Assembly: GCF_000503775.1 (NCBI RefSeq)
Contig: NZ_KI629786.1
Coordinates: forward strand, 417,501 to 481,500
DNA: 64,000 nucleotides
DNA from: Brevibacillus panacihumi W25
GTDB lineage: Bacteria; Bacillota; Bacilli; Brevibacillales; Brevibacillaceae
Direction: 5' to 3'
How positions within the stretch are numbered: position 1 is the first letter of the stretch; the number at the start of each line of letters is the position of its first letter. Under the pieces are notes generated by a model. That model ran no database searches, was not told the origin of the DNA, and was given only the letters and a program-made list of their open reading frames with translations. The translations under genes were made by a program, and so were the position numbers. Shown in pieces: positions 1 through 11,368 of this stretch.

Positions 1-62
1 GATTCGAACCCCTGTATGACAGCGTGAAAGGCTGCTGTGTTAAACCGCTTCACCAACGGGCC
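1..62 (-). tRNA. tRNA-Glu (anticodon TTC), 3' end cut by the window edge
   Basis: Read on the minus strand, the gene begins at 62 with GGCCCGT, has a D-arm GTGAAGCGG, an anticodon loop CTTTCAC (anticodon TTC) and a T-arm containing GGTTCGAATC, where the window ends. The final acceptor strand and CCA lie outside. It is the last visible member of a leftward tRNA cluster with Ile, Ala and Asn. Confidence 0.9.
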
Positions 63-68
63 TTGAAG

Positions 69-144
69 TGGCTCCTCGGGACGGACTCGAACCGCCGACC
101 GATCGGTTAACAGCCGATTGCTCTACCAACTGAGCTACCGAGGA
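69..144 (-). tRNA. tRNA-Asn (anticodon GTT)
   Basis: The minus strand reads TCCTCGG at the 5' acceptor strand and CCGAGGA-G-CCA at the 3' end, so CCA is encoded. The anticodon loop CTGTTAA gives GTT, asparagine. The T-arm carries GGTTCGAGTCC. It is six bases from tRNA-Glu and co-directional, so the cluster is probably one transcript. Confidence 0.93.
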
Positions 145-161
145 ACAATGATTATGTATCA

Positions 162-237
162 TGGTGGAGCTGAACGGGATCGAACCGATGACCTCCTGCT
201 TGCAAGGCAGGCGCTCTCCCAACTGAGCTACAGCCCC
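162..237 (-). tRNA. tRNA-Ala (anticodon TGC)
   Basis: The minus strand begins GGGGCTG, continues with TAGCTCAGTTGGGAGAGC in the D-arm, has an anticodon loop CTTGCAA (anticodon TGC), a T-arm GGTTCGATCCC and an encoded CCA. The acceptor stem has one G-T pair. It is co-directional with the other tRNA genes here. Confidence 0.93.
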
Positions 238-315
238 AAGAACCCAAAAAGGGACACTTGCGCATCGCGGGTACTTCCGAAGTCCTTTTCGGAGATCCCA
301 TCGACGAAAGCTATA

Positions 316-392
<77 letters not shown>

Positions 393-566
393 GTAACCTC
401 TTGGACTTTTAATCTAGCACATATTTTAATTCATTGCAATAGAAATTCTCATTTTTTATTTGTAAATTCTTCTCTTGCTCACAGGAGCTTTTTTGAAAGC
501 CTTGAATCATTCTGGAGAGGAGTACATTCCTCCTAAAAATTTCACTTCTAAGGAGTAAACAACCAA

Positions 567-1775
567 ATGAATGAACCTCATTCCTCTCACACATCAAACA
601 TAGGGAAATGGGCTGCTCTTGCAGAGGTCCTAGGTGTTTCCATAAAGCTGGGGCTCACTTCCTTTGGTGGTCCCATTGCCCATCTTGGTTATTTTCATCA
701 TGAATACATCCGTCGGCGAAAATGGCTTGATGAAAAGAGCTACGCTGAACTGGTCGCGCTCTGTCAATTTCTTCCCGGTCCGGCGAGCAGTCAGGTCGGC
801 ATCGGGATTGGCATTATTCGCGCCGGGTTGTGGGGCGGATTCGTTGCTTGGCTCGGCTTCACCCTACCTTCTGTTATCGCCTTGGTCGTGTTTGCCTTTC
901 TTTTGCAATCTTACGGTCTCTCTGATACAGGGTGGATTCACGGTTTAAAAATCGTAGCCGTAGCCATTGTCGCTCATGCCATTTGGGGAATGGGGCAAAA
1001 ACTCACACCCGATCGGGAGCGCGTGACCATTGCCGTACTCACCGCGGCTGTCGCCTTGTCTTGGCAGTCCGCATACAGTCAAGTACTACTGATTCTCGTA
1101 TCCGGACTTGTCGGCGTCTACTTATTCAGGAAAAAACCAATCGATCCAGTGCCAGAGGTACATATCCCGATCAGCCGTTCCTTGGCGGTAGTTTGTCTGC
1201 TCTTCTTTTTCGCACTGCTATTCGCGCTTCCTTTGCTCAGGCAGTGGGGGGAGTCGGAATGGCTGGGGCTTGCAGACAGCTTTTACCGGGCAGGCTCCCT
1301 GGTCTTTGGCGGCGGACATGTCGTCCTCCCGCTTCTGGAACACGAAATTGTATCGGCCGGCTGGGTCCGTCCGGAGGATTTCCTTGCAGGTTATGGGGCT
1401 GCACAAGCTGTTCCCGGGCCCTTGTTTACCTTTGCGAGTTATCTCGGTGCCTTGGCAGGGGGAATTCCCGGTGCCATTCTAGCCACAATCGCTATCTTTT
1501 TGCCCGCATTTCTTCTCGTGGTTGGTTCGCTCCCGTTCTGGAACCAACTGCGGAAAAGCAAGAACCTTCAGGCTGCCCTCGCAGGGGTAAATGCAGCAGT
1601 GGTAGGAATCCTGCTAGCAGCGCTGTATGATCCTGTATGGACGTCAGCCATATCGAAACCAGCCGATTTCATTTTGGCGATCTTGCTGTTTGTATTGCTG
1701 CAGGTATGGAAAATGCCTCCTTGGTCAGTCGTTCTGACCGGTGTACTCGGCGGTATGATGCTCGATTTCCTGTAA
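567..1775 (+). CDS. chrA: Chromate transporter (CHR family, two fused CHR domains)
   Basis: This 402-residue membrane protein should export chromate from the cytoplasm by an ion-gradient mechanism. Both halves carry the CHR signature: SFGGPIAHLG at about residue 33 and FGGGHVVLPLL at about 247, each followed by a proline-glycine motif (LPGPASSQVG near 69, VPGPLFTF near 278). The length matches the two-domain (LCHR) form. Its ATG lies 11 bases after AAGGAG at 550-555. It is followed by a two-component system after a 187-base gap, which might regulate it. The family is clear; the actual substrate in this organism is inferred. Confidence 0.9.
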   Translation: MNEPHSSHTSNIGKWAALAEVLGVSIKLGLTSFGGPIAHLGYFHHEYIRRRKWLDEKSYAELVALCQFLPGPASSQVGIGIGIIRAGLWGGFVAWLGFTLPSVIALVVFAFLLQSYGLSDTGWIHGLKIVAVAIVAHAIWGMGQKLTPDRERVTIAVLTAAVALSWQSAYSQVLLILVSGLVGVYLFRKKPIDPVPEVHIPISRSLAVVCLLFFFALLFALPLLRQWGESEWLGLADSFYRAGSLVFGGGHVVLPLLEHEIVSAGWVRPEDFLAGYGAAQAVPGPLFTFASYLGALAGGIPGAILATIAIFLPAFLLVVGSLPFWNQLRKSKNLQAALAGVNAAVVGILLAALYDPVWTSAISKPADFILAILLFVLLQVWKMPPWSVVLTGVLGGMMLDFL

Positions 1776-1962
1776 AGATGAAACACGTGAACCATTACCC
1801 GGCAACAGCTTTTCATCCTGTCATTGATCGGTCACATTGATCCTTTAGAATAGAGCCTTAGCTGATTTCTCGTATCATGGAATCTTTGACAGCAATTCTT
1901 GCAGATCCTTTTAGTATGATAGCTTTTGGGATCAGAGAACGGGAGAGAAAGGTTGTTACATA

Positions 1963-2640
1963 GTGAAACGAATACTTTTGATTGAGGATGAAACACCTAT
2001 TGCCGAGATGCTTCAAGCGTATTTGGAACAAGCCCAATTTGCTGTGACATGGGATGCGGGAGAAGGGAATGTACTGGACGTATTTTTACGATGTAGACCC
2101 GATTTAGTGCTTCTGGATTTAATGCTGCCTGATAATGATGGACTGGACCTCCTTCAACAGATCCGCAAATACGGAAGCTGTCCCATTATCATTCTGACTG
2201 CCCGCGGAAGTGTGCCAGACCGCCTGGAAGGATTGCAGCGAGGAGCGGATGACTACATTTCCAAGCCGTTTGATCCGGATGAAGTAGTGGCTCGTGTACA
2301 GGCTGTGCTACGTCGTTCAGCCTATCTGGAAGATAGCGAAGTAATACGATTAGGACGCTTGATTGTTGATTATACTGCCCGTACTGTGGCTCTTTATGAC
2401 CAGCAGATTGTATTGACTCCGCGTGATTGGAACTTGCTCGCTTTCTTGGTGAGGCACCCGAATCAGTGTTTTTCCCGCTTACACCTGCTCGACCATGTTT
2501 GGGGGATCGATTACGATGGCGGAGATCGTGCAGTAGATGCCTCGATCAAACGAATCCGTCAAAGCTTACAGGACTGGCCAACGAGTGAGGGAGAAATCCA
2601 AACCATCCGTGGAACGGGGTACATGCTGCATGTCAAATAA
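1963..2640 (+). CDS. OmpR/PhoB-type response regulator
   Basis: A 225-residue transcription regulator with an N-terminal receiver domain (acidic pocket EDE at 8-10, phospho-acceptor Asp in LLDLMLPD near 52, Lys in SKPFDP near 102) and a C-terminal winged helix ending in the usual RGTGYML. The start is GTG at 1963 behind GAGAGAAAGG. Its stop overlaps the next gene's ATG by 11 bases, so it is translationally coupled to the histidine kinase. Its target genes cannot be read here; the flanking chrA and the short exported-peptide frame are candidates. Confidence 0.93.
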   Translation: MKRILLIEDETPIAEMLQAYLEQAQFAVTWDAGEGNVLDVFLRCRPDLVLLDLMLPDNDGLDLLQQIRKYGSCPIIILTARGSVPDRLEGLQRGADDYISKPFDPDEVVARVQAVLRRSAYLEDSEVIRLGRLIVDYTARTVALYDQQIVLTPRDWNLLAFLVRHPNQCFSRLHLLDHVWGIDYDGGDRAVDASIKRIRQSLQDWPTSEGEIQTIRGTGYMLHVK

Positions 2641-4129
2641 CCCCCAGCACGATAAAGCAATCCCGTTGCTGCGTTTTTGGACGTGGCGCTACGCCCTGAT
2701 TCTTCTCGGTACGCTTGTCGTGCTCGGGCTGCTCGCTGGTTTTTGGATGCAAATGAATACCGAGCAGCAAAGCTTTCAAGTGCTGCAGGCGAGAGCCGAA
2801 CAGTTGGGGGATTCTTATGTCAGAGCAAAACATGTCATTCAGCTGCAACGAATCAAATTAGTGGAGACGGCGTTCAAAATTTCTCCAACCTTGCCCGCAA
2901 CAACCGCCGTCCCCTATACATCGACCATAGTGATGAAACCGCTGGAGATTGCCCGTCCCATTGAACGTGATTACATGCAAATTTTCAATAAAAACGGTGC
3001 CGTCCTTGACTCTTTTGGTGCTGACCCAACAGTACCAGTCGACATTATGAAGCCATCCTCCCATCAAAAGCTGGTGTTGGAGGGAAAAAGCATACGCGAA
3101 AAAATTCGGGTAAACGGTGTTACCTGGTTGCGAGTGGGTGTGCCCTTATGGAAAGATGGCACCGTCATGGGAGCGCTGTATCTGAGTGCACCTCCAACAG
3201 ATAACATGGCGAAAATGAAGGAGACCTATGAAATTCTTGCTCTCGTCATCACAGGAATCGCTTTTGGGGGCTGGACGGTCATCTATCTTCTCTCGCGAAA
3301 ACTAACAAGACCCTTACGTCAGTTGGCAGGCGCTGCGATCCAGGTTGCAGAAGGAGACTACTCTCCCGATTTGCCTTTGCCATCAGATGTCAAAGAGGAC
3401 GAACTGAAACAACTGGTCACCTCTTTCAATACGATGACCGAACGTCTAAAGCAGCTTGAACAGCTGAGAACTGATTTGTTGGCGGGTGTATCCCACGAGC
3501 TGCGGACACCTGTTACCTCCATTCGCGGTATGGTCCAAGCTGTACAAAGAGGAGTCGTGACGGGAGAAAAGGCAGACAGGTTTTTGCTGACAACACTAGA
3601 GGAAGCCAAGCGCATGCAGAAAATGGTAGAGGATTTGCTTGAATTCTCTTCCCTTGAAGCAGGTGTGGTGCAGGGGGAACAGAAATGGATTCCTGTTTCG
3701 GAGTTGATAACTGAAGTCACCCAACAAATGCAGGCCATGTCTTTTTTTAAAAGCGTCAAACTAGAAACGTCTCCACCGTCTGACCCGGTTGAAATTCGTG
3801 GGGACAGAGGACAGCTGAAACAAATCCTGATGAATCTATTGGCGAATAGCGTTGCTGCAGGTGCGACGCATATTACGCTGGAGGCTTCGCTGAACGATCA
3901 CAACCTCGTTATTGATGTAGCCGATAACGGAAAGGGAATCAAAGAAGCAGAAGTGCCTTATATTTTTGAACGGTATTATCGCGGGGATAGCAAAAGGAAG
4001 AAAAAGCATGGCTTGGGACTCGGGCTTCCGCTCAGTCGATTGCTAGCCAAAGCCAACGGCGGAGAGCTTTTTCTCCTGCATACTTCTGAAAAGGGAACCG
4101 TATTTCGGTTGTCATTACCGAAGCAATAG
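2630..4129 (+). CDS. Membrane sensor histidine kinase, partner of the preceding regulator
   Basis: About 499 residues. Two membrane segments (about 15-36 and 205-225) bracket an extracellular sensor domain, followed by HAMP, a dimerisation helix with the phospho-acceptor in SHELRTPVTS (about residue 288) and an HATPase_c domain with the N box (NLLANSV), DNGKGI and GLGLGLPLSRL. The ATG at 2630 lies inside the end of the regulator gene with GGAACGGGG upstream. A longer frame begins at 2537 but would lie entirely within the regulator, so it was not used. The stimulus is unknown. Confidence 0.93.
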   Translation: MSNNPQHDKAIPLLRFWTWRYALILLGTLVVLGLLAGFWMQMNTEQQSFQVLQARAEQLGDSYVRAKHVIQLQRIKLVETAFKISPTLPATTAVPYTSTIVMKPLEIARPIERDYMQIFNKNGAVLDSFGADPTVPVDIMKPSSHQKLVLEGKSIREKIRVNGVTWLRVGVPLWKDGTVMGALYLSAPPTDNMAKMKETYEILALVITGIAFGGWTVIYLLSRKLTRPLRQLAGAAIQVAEGDYSPDLPLPSDVKEDELKQLVTSFNTMTERLKQLEQLRTDLLAGVSHELRTPVTSIRGMVQAVQRGVVTGEKADRFLLTTLEEAKRMQKMVEDLLEFSSLEAGVVQGEQKWIPVSELITEVTQQMQAMSFFKSVKLETSPPSDPVEIRGDRGQLKQILMNLLANSVAAGATHITLEASLNDHNLVIDVADNGKGIKEAEVPYIFERYYRGDSKRKKKHGLGLGLPLSRLLAKANGGELFLLHTSEKGTVFRLSLPKQ

Positions 4130-4162
4130 AGAAAGATCGCTCGGCTTTTGGCAGTGGCAGTA

Positions 4163-4324
4163 ATGGCTATGGCATTGTCCGCAATGGCGGGCTCTGCATT
4201 TGCAGCTCAGGAAGACACCACCTATCAGAAATTGACTCCAGCAGTGAAAACAGTCAAAGCTGAACTGATGCCTGCAAAAATAGTGCCCATCCAAAACGCT
4301 GTAAAAATAACTCGGAACCCCTAA
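4163..4324 (+). CDS. Possible small exported peptide or remnant, 53+ residues
   Basis: In the same frame as the kinase and directly after its TAG, the sequence encodes RKIARLLAVAVMAMALSAM followed by AGSAFAAQ, a textbook signal peptide with an AxA cleavage site, then about 38 polar residues (KLTPAVKTVK...). There is no start codon at the natural beginning (AGA at 4130). The first usable starts are TTG 4148, GTG 4154 and ATG 4163, none with a good ribosome binding site. It may be a real small secreted protein with a weak start, or one whose ATG has been lost. It is followed by a strong terminator. Confidence 0.35.
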   Translation: MAMALSAMAGSAFAAQEDTTYQKLTPAVKTVKAELMPAKIVPIQNAVKITRNP

Positions 4325-4343
4325 AAAATAATGGCATAAGAAG

Positions 4344-4373
4344 CCCCCTGACAACGATTCGTCAGGGGGTTTT
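4344..4373. terminator. Rho-independent terminator, usable in both directions
   Basis: A 9-base-pair stem (CCCCCTGAC / GTCAGGGGG, 4344-4352 with 4361-4369) is followed by TTTT. It closes the two-component operon on the plus strand and sits just past the stop of the convergent permease gene. Confidence 0.85.
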
Positions 4374-4377
4374 GCAA

Positions 4378-5094
4378 CTAAAGACTGGATACTACCAAAT
4401 AGGATCCAGTAAAAAGCAAGATCATGTATGTGATTATTTTAAACACCCTTTGACTGATCCGTGCAAACAATAGCTGTCCGAGCCATATCCCGACGAGAAG
4501 CGGGGGAAGCGCAATCATGGATGATACCCAGACCTCTTTGCTGGAACCGTCAAAAGAGATCTGCAGGACTAAACTAATCAAATAGACAAACAAATAATAG
4601 GCCAATGTCGTGCTGCGCAATGTCTCCTTTTTCGTCCCAACTCCCGCAAAATAAAGCAGCAGAGGAGGACCCGGCACCCCGATGCTTGTCGTTAACAAGC
4701 CAGAGATTCCCCCGGTGAAAAAGTCTCGAAGCCTGGTTTGCCTTATCGTTAGCTGCAAAATCAACAGCACCGTTAGAATCAGGATAAGGCTACCTACCGC
4801 CATTTTTAACAATTGCACATCTACATACAAATACACCATCAATCCCGCCATCAGCCCGATCAGACTGCCTTCTATCAGTCTGACTAGCAAAGAGCGATCA
4901 ATCTCTTTTCTGATCTTGTAAATCATGATGACGGATATGCAAAGAGACAAAACGATATTGATTTGGATAGCCGTATGGGCCGGATAAAGCAAGAACAGAA
5001 ATGGTGTACCGATAATGGAAAAACAATAGCCCGTACTTGTTTGCAGCAATGCAGCTACAAGGACGATCAAGACCAGGAACAGCCAATCCTCCAT
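4378..5094 (-). CDS. TauE/SafE-type sulfite exporter family permease
   Basis: A polytopic membrane protein of about 238 residues with roughly eight hydrophobic segments. It belongs to the TauE/SafE (DUF81) family of anion or sulfonate permeases, recognised from the GYCFSIIGTPFLFLL start, the GGISGLLTTSIGVPGPPLLLYF repeat half and its length. The open frame extends to 5217, but the first 33 residues are not membrane-like and have no ribosome binding site. I chose ATG 5094 (MEDWLF...), which starts directly before the first membrane helix; ATG 5118 is also possible. The substrate is unknown. Confidence 0.8.
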   Translation of the reverse strand: MEDWLFLVLIVLVAALLQTSTGYCFSIIGTPFLFLLYPAHTAIQINIVLSLCISVIMIYKIRKEIDRSLLVRLIEGSLIGLMAGLMVYLYVDVQLLKMAVGSLILILTVLLILQLTIRQTRLRDFFTGGISGLLTTSIGVPGPPLLLYFAGVGTKKETLRSTTLAYYLFVYLISLVLQISFDGSSKEVWVSSMIALPPLLVGIWLGQLLFARISQRVFKIITYMILLFTGSYLVVSSL

Positions 5095-5509
5095 TGGAAT
5101 TCGACACATCACTTTCATGCTAGATTGTTTGCGTATCGGTCTTTGCCTTGGGATGTATGCATACCTTGGTGTAAAAGGAAAAGGGGCCAGGCACTGCTGC
5201 GTCTTGACTAACATCACATTTATTCTATAATTTGAATAAATTGGAGATGAAGAAAAGGGGACTCGCTATCCAATGTGGACTGCCTTGTAATGGATTGATT
5301 GAATCTGATCGCATGACTCGGACATGGTTATTCGCCAATGGTCCGATTCATCATGCTGATCCTCAACCATTCAAGGGACGCGAGCAACCGTTTTATCGAC
5401 CCGTTGCGCGGATACTTGATGTATCCGCTTTTTCTTATGCGGCGGTAATATTCCATCTCCATACGATGAACGATGTGCTCGTTTTCCCATAACGGGAGGT
5501 ATATCTATA
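5095..5509. other. Intergenic region between permease and dehydrogenase
   Basis: About 415 bases separate two divergent genes. A plus-strand frame of 86 codons (5232-5492) has no ribosome binding site and no recognisable protein character, so I do not call it. The only clear signal is GGGAGG just before the dehydrogenase start at 5510. Confidence 0.5.
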
Positions 5510-6310
5510 ATGGCCAGATTGCAAGGAAAAATCGCCATCGTCACGGGGGCAAGTCGTCCCGGTGGAATCGGAGCTGCAATTTGCCGGGCATTTGCCGCTG
5601 AAGGCGCGAGCATATTCTTTACACATCTGTATGACTACGATAAAAACGTTAATCCAAGCGATGCCGATGAAAGCTGGCCTGATCTTTTCGCTCGGGAACT
5701 GCGTCAATCGGGTATAAAAGTTGGACATATGAAGTTGGACCTTGCCTTGCCGGGTTCAGGGTCTTTATTACTGGAGGAAGTACGGAAAGTAGTGGGGTTT
5801 CCGACCATCCTCGTTAATAACGCTGCGTATAGCGTTGATTCAGATTTTCGACAAATAAACGAGGCTCTCATCGACGCGCACTGTGCTGTAAACATAAGGG
5901 GTACATTCATGTTATCGGCTGAATTCGCGCGCATGATTGAGGCAGAGAAAAACACTCATTCCTCCCATAGCAGCAAATTCTGTGGACGAATCATTAACCT
6001 CACTTCCGGTCAGGGGAAAGGCCCCATGCCCGGAAATCTTGCCTATGCCGCGACAAAAGGTGCCATTTCTGTTTTTACCGAATCGCTAGCTGCGGAGCTG
6101 GCACCGCTTTGTATAACAGTAAACGCTGTTGATCCCGGTCCTACCGACTCGGGGTGGATGTCCGAAGAGGTGAAAAAGGCTCTGTTTCCACGATTCCCAA
6201 TGGGTCGGATCGGTCTTCCTGAAGATGCGGCACGCCTGATCACTTTTCTCGCAAGCGACGATTCTCAATGGATCACCGGCCAAATTATTCATTCCAGAGG
6301 TGGTTTTTAA
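5510..6310 (+). CDS. Short-chain dehydrogenase/reductase (SDR), 3-oxoacyl-reductase-like
   Basis: A 266-residue NAD(P)-dependent oxidoreductase. The cofactor motif TGASRPGGIG lies at 12-21, the structural NNAA near 103, and the catalytic Ser (NLTSG) and YAATK pair are near 165-184. The C-terminal DSQWITGQIIHSRGG is typical of FabG-like members. The insertion between the glycine motif and the second strand (YDYDKNVNPSDADESW) recalls the Bacillus YgfF/FabG-like resistance-associated SDRs, but the substrate is unknown. ATG is preceded by GGGAGG. No operon partner. Confidence 0.9.
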   Translation: MARLQGKIAIVTGASRPGGIGAAICRAFAAEGASIFFTHLYDYDKNVNPSDADESWPDLFARELRQSGIKVGHMKLDLALPGSGSLLLEEVRKVVGFPTILVNNAAYSVDSDFRQINEALIDAHCAVNIRGTFMLSAEFARMIEAEKNTHSSHSSKFCGRIINLTSGQGKGPMPGNLAYAATKGAISVFTESLAAELAPLCITVNAVDPGPTDSGWMSEEVKKALFPRFPMGRIGLPEDAARLITFLASDDSQWITGQIIHSRGGF

Positions 6311-6345
6311 AGCTTCGCCTCTACTCTGACGTGTTCGTTCGTCTA

Positions 6346-6398
6346 AAAAAAACAGCGGTCAGTCTAAGACTTTATTTTCAGGTCTTAGACTGACCGCT
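6346..6398 (-). terminator. Rho-independent terminator of gyrB
   Basis: A 17-base-pair perfect stem (6354-6370 with 6382-6398) is followed on the minus strand by a run of seven to eight T (A tract at 6346-6352 on the plus strand). It lies 23 bases after the gyrB stop. The plus strand side has only a poor T run, so the direction is leftward. Confidence 0.9.
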
Positions 6399-6420
6399 TT
6401 CCGGTTTATTAAGAAACTAA

Positions 6421-8633
<2,213 letters not shown>

Positions 8634-8644
8634 CCCTGTTCCCC

Positions 8645-9763
8645 CTACCTTTCCCCTGAGATAGTCCCTTCCTTCACGTAAAAACGAGAGGCTTGCTGGA
8701 GTACCTGATGCTTTAAGCCTTCCACACCCGTCGTGCTTACAAACGTTTGAACCCGATCCTGAATCGTTTCCAGAAGCAGGGTCTGCCTGTGCTCATCCAA
8801 TTCGGACAAAACGTCGTCCAACAAAAGCACAGGGTATTCGCCTACTTCTTCCTTGATCAGTTCGATCTCGGCTAATTTGATGGACAGCGCGGACGTCCGC
8901 TGCTGTCCTTGGGAACCGTATGTCTGTACATCCATGCCGTTCACTTTTAGAGAAAAATCATCGCGGTGCGGGCCAATCATCGTGCTTCCGCGCATGATCT
9001 CCCGGTCACGCAAATCATCGTATGCAGCAAGCAGCATATCGACTGCTGCATCCGCTCCCATTTCTTCCGTGACTGGCGTCGTATTTTCATAATGCAAAGA
9101 GAGCGTTTCCCTGCCGTCGGTAATGCCGGTGTGGATGTCTTTAGCCCACGACTCCAGCTTCCGAATGAACTCAAAACGCTTTCGTAACAATTTTACCGCT
9201 AAATCAGCCAATTGGGTATTCCAAATTGACAGCATTTCCAGCGAGTGGCTTTTTTTCATCGCCAAATCCTTCAAAAGCTGGTTGCGTTGAGCCAGTACTT
9301 TGTTGTAATTGCTCAAATAGTACAGATAGGTCGGCGATACCTGTCCGATCTCCATGTCGATAAATCGCCTGCGCTGTGCCGGCGAGCCTTTGACGATGGA
9401 CAGGTCCTCTGGCGCAAACATGACGACATTCAAGGCGCCTACGTACTCGCTCAGCTTCTGTTGTTCCATTCCGTTGATTTTGGCCCGCTTTCCCTTCCCT
9501 GTCAACTGCAACTCCAAACGAACAGATCCGTAGCGACGAAGAACATCGCTACGGATGGCGGCATAATCAGCATCCCACGCGATCAGTTCCTTGTCCCGTG
9601 GGGTGCGATGTGATTTGGCAAGAGCGAGCACATAGATGGATTCCAGCACGTTCGTCTTGCCTTGAGCATTATTTCCAATAAAAAGTTGAATCGGGCTGTC
9701 GAAGGAAAGCGACAGCGACTCGTAATTGCGATAATGGGTCAGCGAAAGGTTCTTGAGAAACAA
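8645..9763 (-). CDS. recF: DNA replication/repair protein RecF
   Basis: An SMC-like ATPase of 372 residues that loads RecA at single-strand gaps together with RecO and RecR. Walker A is GNNAQGKT at about 30-37; the signature [16 protein letters not shown] lies near 285 and Walker [12 protein letters not shown] near 315. The start is TTG at 9763, with GAGGAGAG upstream. It follows rlbA by 16 bases in the same direction. Confidence 0.97.
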   Translation of the reverse strand: MFLKNLSLTHYRNYESLSLSFDSPIQLFIGNNAQGKTNVLESIYVLALAKSHRTPRDKELIAWDADYAAIRSDVLRRYGSVRLELQLTGKGKRAKINGMEQQKLSEYVGALNVVMFAPEDLSIVKGSPAQRRRFIDMEIGQVSPTYLYYLSNYNKVLAQRNQLLKDLAMKKSHSLEMLSIWNTQLADLAVKLLRKRFEFIRKLESWAKDIHTGITDGRETLSLHYENTTPVTEEMGADAAVDMLLAAYDDLRDREIMRGSTMIGPHRDDFSLKVNGMDVQTYGSQGQQRTSALSIKLAEIELIKEEVGEYPVLLLDDVLSELDEHRQTLLLETIQDRVQTFVSTTGVEGLKHQVLQQASRFYVKEGTISGER

Positions 9764-9779
9764 GCGTCACGCTCTCCTC

Positions 9780-9995
9780 TCAGCGGCTTACCACTTGATA
9801 GCGGCCAAAGCCTTCGATCGCCACTTCATCACCCGGATACAGCTTGCGGCCGCGTCTGTTCTCAAGCTCTCCATTGACTTGGATGGGAACCTCGGCGAGA
9901 AACGCCTTCGCCATGCCGCCTGTGTCAATCACTTCAGCCAGCTTTAAAAATTGCCCTAAGGCGATGTATTCGGTCTTGATGGAAACCTCACGCAT
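9780..9995 (-). CDS. rlbA: S4-domain RNA-binding protein RlbA (YaaA)
   Basis: A 71-residue S4-fold protein between dnaN and recF, the conserved Bacilli position for YaaA/RlbA, which takes part in ribosome assembly. The S4 signature runs from LGQFLKLAEVIDTGG through EVPIQVNGELENRRGRKLYPGD. ATG 9995 has AAAGGAG upstream. Confidence 0.93.
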   Translation of the reverse strand: MREVSIKTEYIALGQFLKLAEVIDTGGMAKAFLAEVPIQVNGELENRRGRKLYPGDEVAIEGFGRYQVVSR

Positions 9996-10024
9996 GGTTT
10001 GGCTCCTTTCTGGGTGGAAATCGA

Positions 10025-11164
10025 CTAATAGGTACGAACAGGCAGGATCAGATGCAGCATCCAGTCATGGTCAGTAGGGCGGAGCACGAAGGGGCTCATC
10101 GGACCGTTAAAGCTTGCCTTGATCTCGCTGCTGTCAATGGCGCGCAGGGCGTCGATCATGTATTTTGCGTTGAAGGAGATTTTCAATTCTTCTCCTTCCA
10201 TTGCTTTCGGCTGCAAGACGTCGGTTACTTTCCCGATCTCCGGCGCGTTAGAGGTAATTTCCACATTGCCGTCTGGCAGTGTAACCATTTTGACGACGTT
10301 GGATTTTCCTTCGCGGCTGAGCAGGGAAGCGCGCTCGATCGACTGCAAAAATTCCTTGGTGTTGACGGTAATCTCTGTTTTGCTGCCTTGGGGAATGATC
10401 CGGGTAGTATCCGGGTAGGTTCCCTCCAGCAACCGGGAATAAAACAGAATATGCTTTGATTTTACCAGGATCTGGTTATCCGTCACAACAATATCTGCTG
10501 GACTTTGGTCCTCGTCCAAAATTTTCACTAGTTCATTGCAGCTTTTGCCGGGAACGACAACATTGTGGAACGAAAGCTCTTCAGGACATTCTACCATAGC
10601 TGTGCGGCTAGCCAAACGGTGACTGTCTGTCGCGACGAAACGAAGCTTCCCTTGTTCGAGAGACCACATCAGCCCGGTCAAGATCGGACGCATTTCGGAC
10701 GTAGACACGCCAAATACGGTTTGACGAATCATGGTTTTCAGCAAATCTCCTGGAATGCTGAATACTTTTTCCTCTTCCAGATGCGGCAATTGCGGATATT
10801 CATTGGCGTCCATGCCGTTGATTGAAAATTCGGCTTGTCCGGAACGAATTGACGTAACCAAACGCTCGTCTGCTTCGATGTGAATCTCGTTGCTAGGAAG
10901 TTTGCGCACAATTTCGCTAAAAATACGAGCAGGCAACACGATGTTTCCTGCTTGGTGGACGGTTACGCCCCATTCATCCGCTTCCTCCAACGGAATTTGC
11001 ACCTCGATGGATACATCTGAGTCGCTTGCGGTTAGTGTAAGTCCTTCCTCATCGGCTTTTATTTTGATTCCGGTCAAAATAGGAATAGTAGTCCGGCTGG
11101 AAACAGCTTTGCTTACATGTGATACGGCGTTGGACAGTTTGTCGCGTTGGACAGTGATTTTCAT
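10025..11164 (-). CDS. dnaN: DNA polymerase III beta subunit (sliding clamp)
   Basis: The ring-shaped processivity clamp, 379 residues with three similar domains. The N-terminus MKITVQRDKL and the C-terminal LILPVRTY are typical of the family. The open frame runs upstream to 11365, but ATG 11164 has GGGAGG in front and matches the family start; the upstream 67 codons overlap the dnaA-dnaN spacer. It is co-directional with dnaA, and a hairpin lies between the two genes. Confidence 0.98.
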   Translation of the reverse strand: MKITVQRDKLSNAVSHVSKAVSSRTTIPILTGIKIKADEEGLTLTASDSDVSIEVQIPLEEADEWGVTVHQAGNIVLPARIFSEIVRKLPSNEIHIEADERLVTSIRSGQAEFSINGMDANEYPQLPHLEEEKVFSIPGDLLKTMIRQTVFGVSTSEMRPILTGLMWSLEQGKLRFVATDSHRLASRTAMVECPEELSFHNVVVPGKSCNELVKILDEDQSPADIVVTDNQILVKSKHILFYSRLLEGTYPDTTRIIPQGSKTEITVNTKEFLQSIERASLLSREGKSNVVKMVTLPDGNVEITSNAPEIGKVTDVLQPKAMEGEELKISFNAKYMIDALRAIDSSEIKASFNGPMSPFVLRPTDHDWMLHLILPVRTY

Positions 11165-11284
11165 CAACGTGGCCTCCCTCGATCGTCGCTTTTTTTTCGA
11201 AAATGAATGCATAGCAGCGACGCCTTTATCATATCTTATTAGGATAATCTTTTTTAACAGAAGTAGTAATAGGGCCTGTGGATT

Positions 11285-11350
11285 TGTGGATATGTGGATT
11301 GATGACGTAAAAGAGAGCCTATACACATGTGGGTAAAGTGTGTATAGGCT
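11285..11350 (-). terminator. dnaA-dnaN spacer: hairpin plus DnaA-box-like sites
   Basis: An 11-base-pair stem (AGCCTATACAC 11316-11326 with GTGTATAGGCT 11340-11350) stands 19 bases past the dnaA stop and is followed on the minus strand by CTCTTTT. The plus side also has a T run, so it could act either way. Next to it are near-matches to the DnaA box (TGTGGATAT at 11286-11294, TTATTCACA at 11359-11367), as in the dnaA-dnaN part of bipartite Bacillus origins. Confidence 0.6.
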
Positions 11351-11368
11351 TTTTGCGTTATTCACAGG

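Noticed and set aside
2537..2629. Upstream extension of the histidine kinase
   Set aside because: Fully inside the response regulator gene; the coupled ATG at 2630 fits the operon.
5232..5492. 86-codon plus-strand frame before the SDR gene
   Set aside because: No ribosome binding site, odd composition and no family features.
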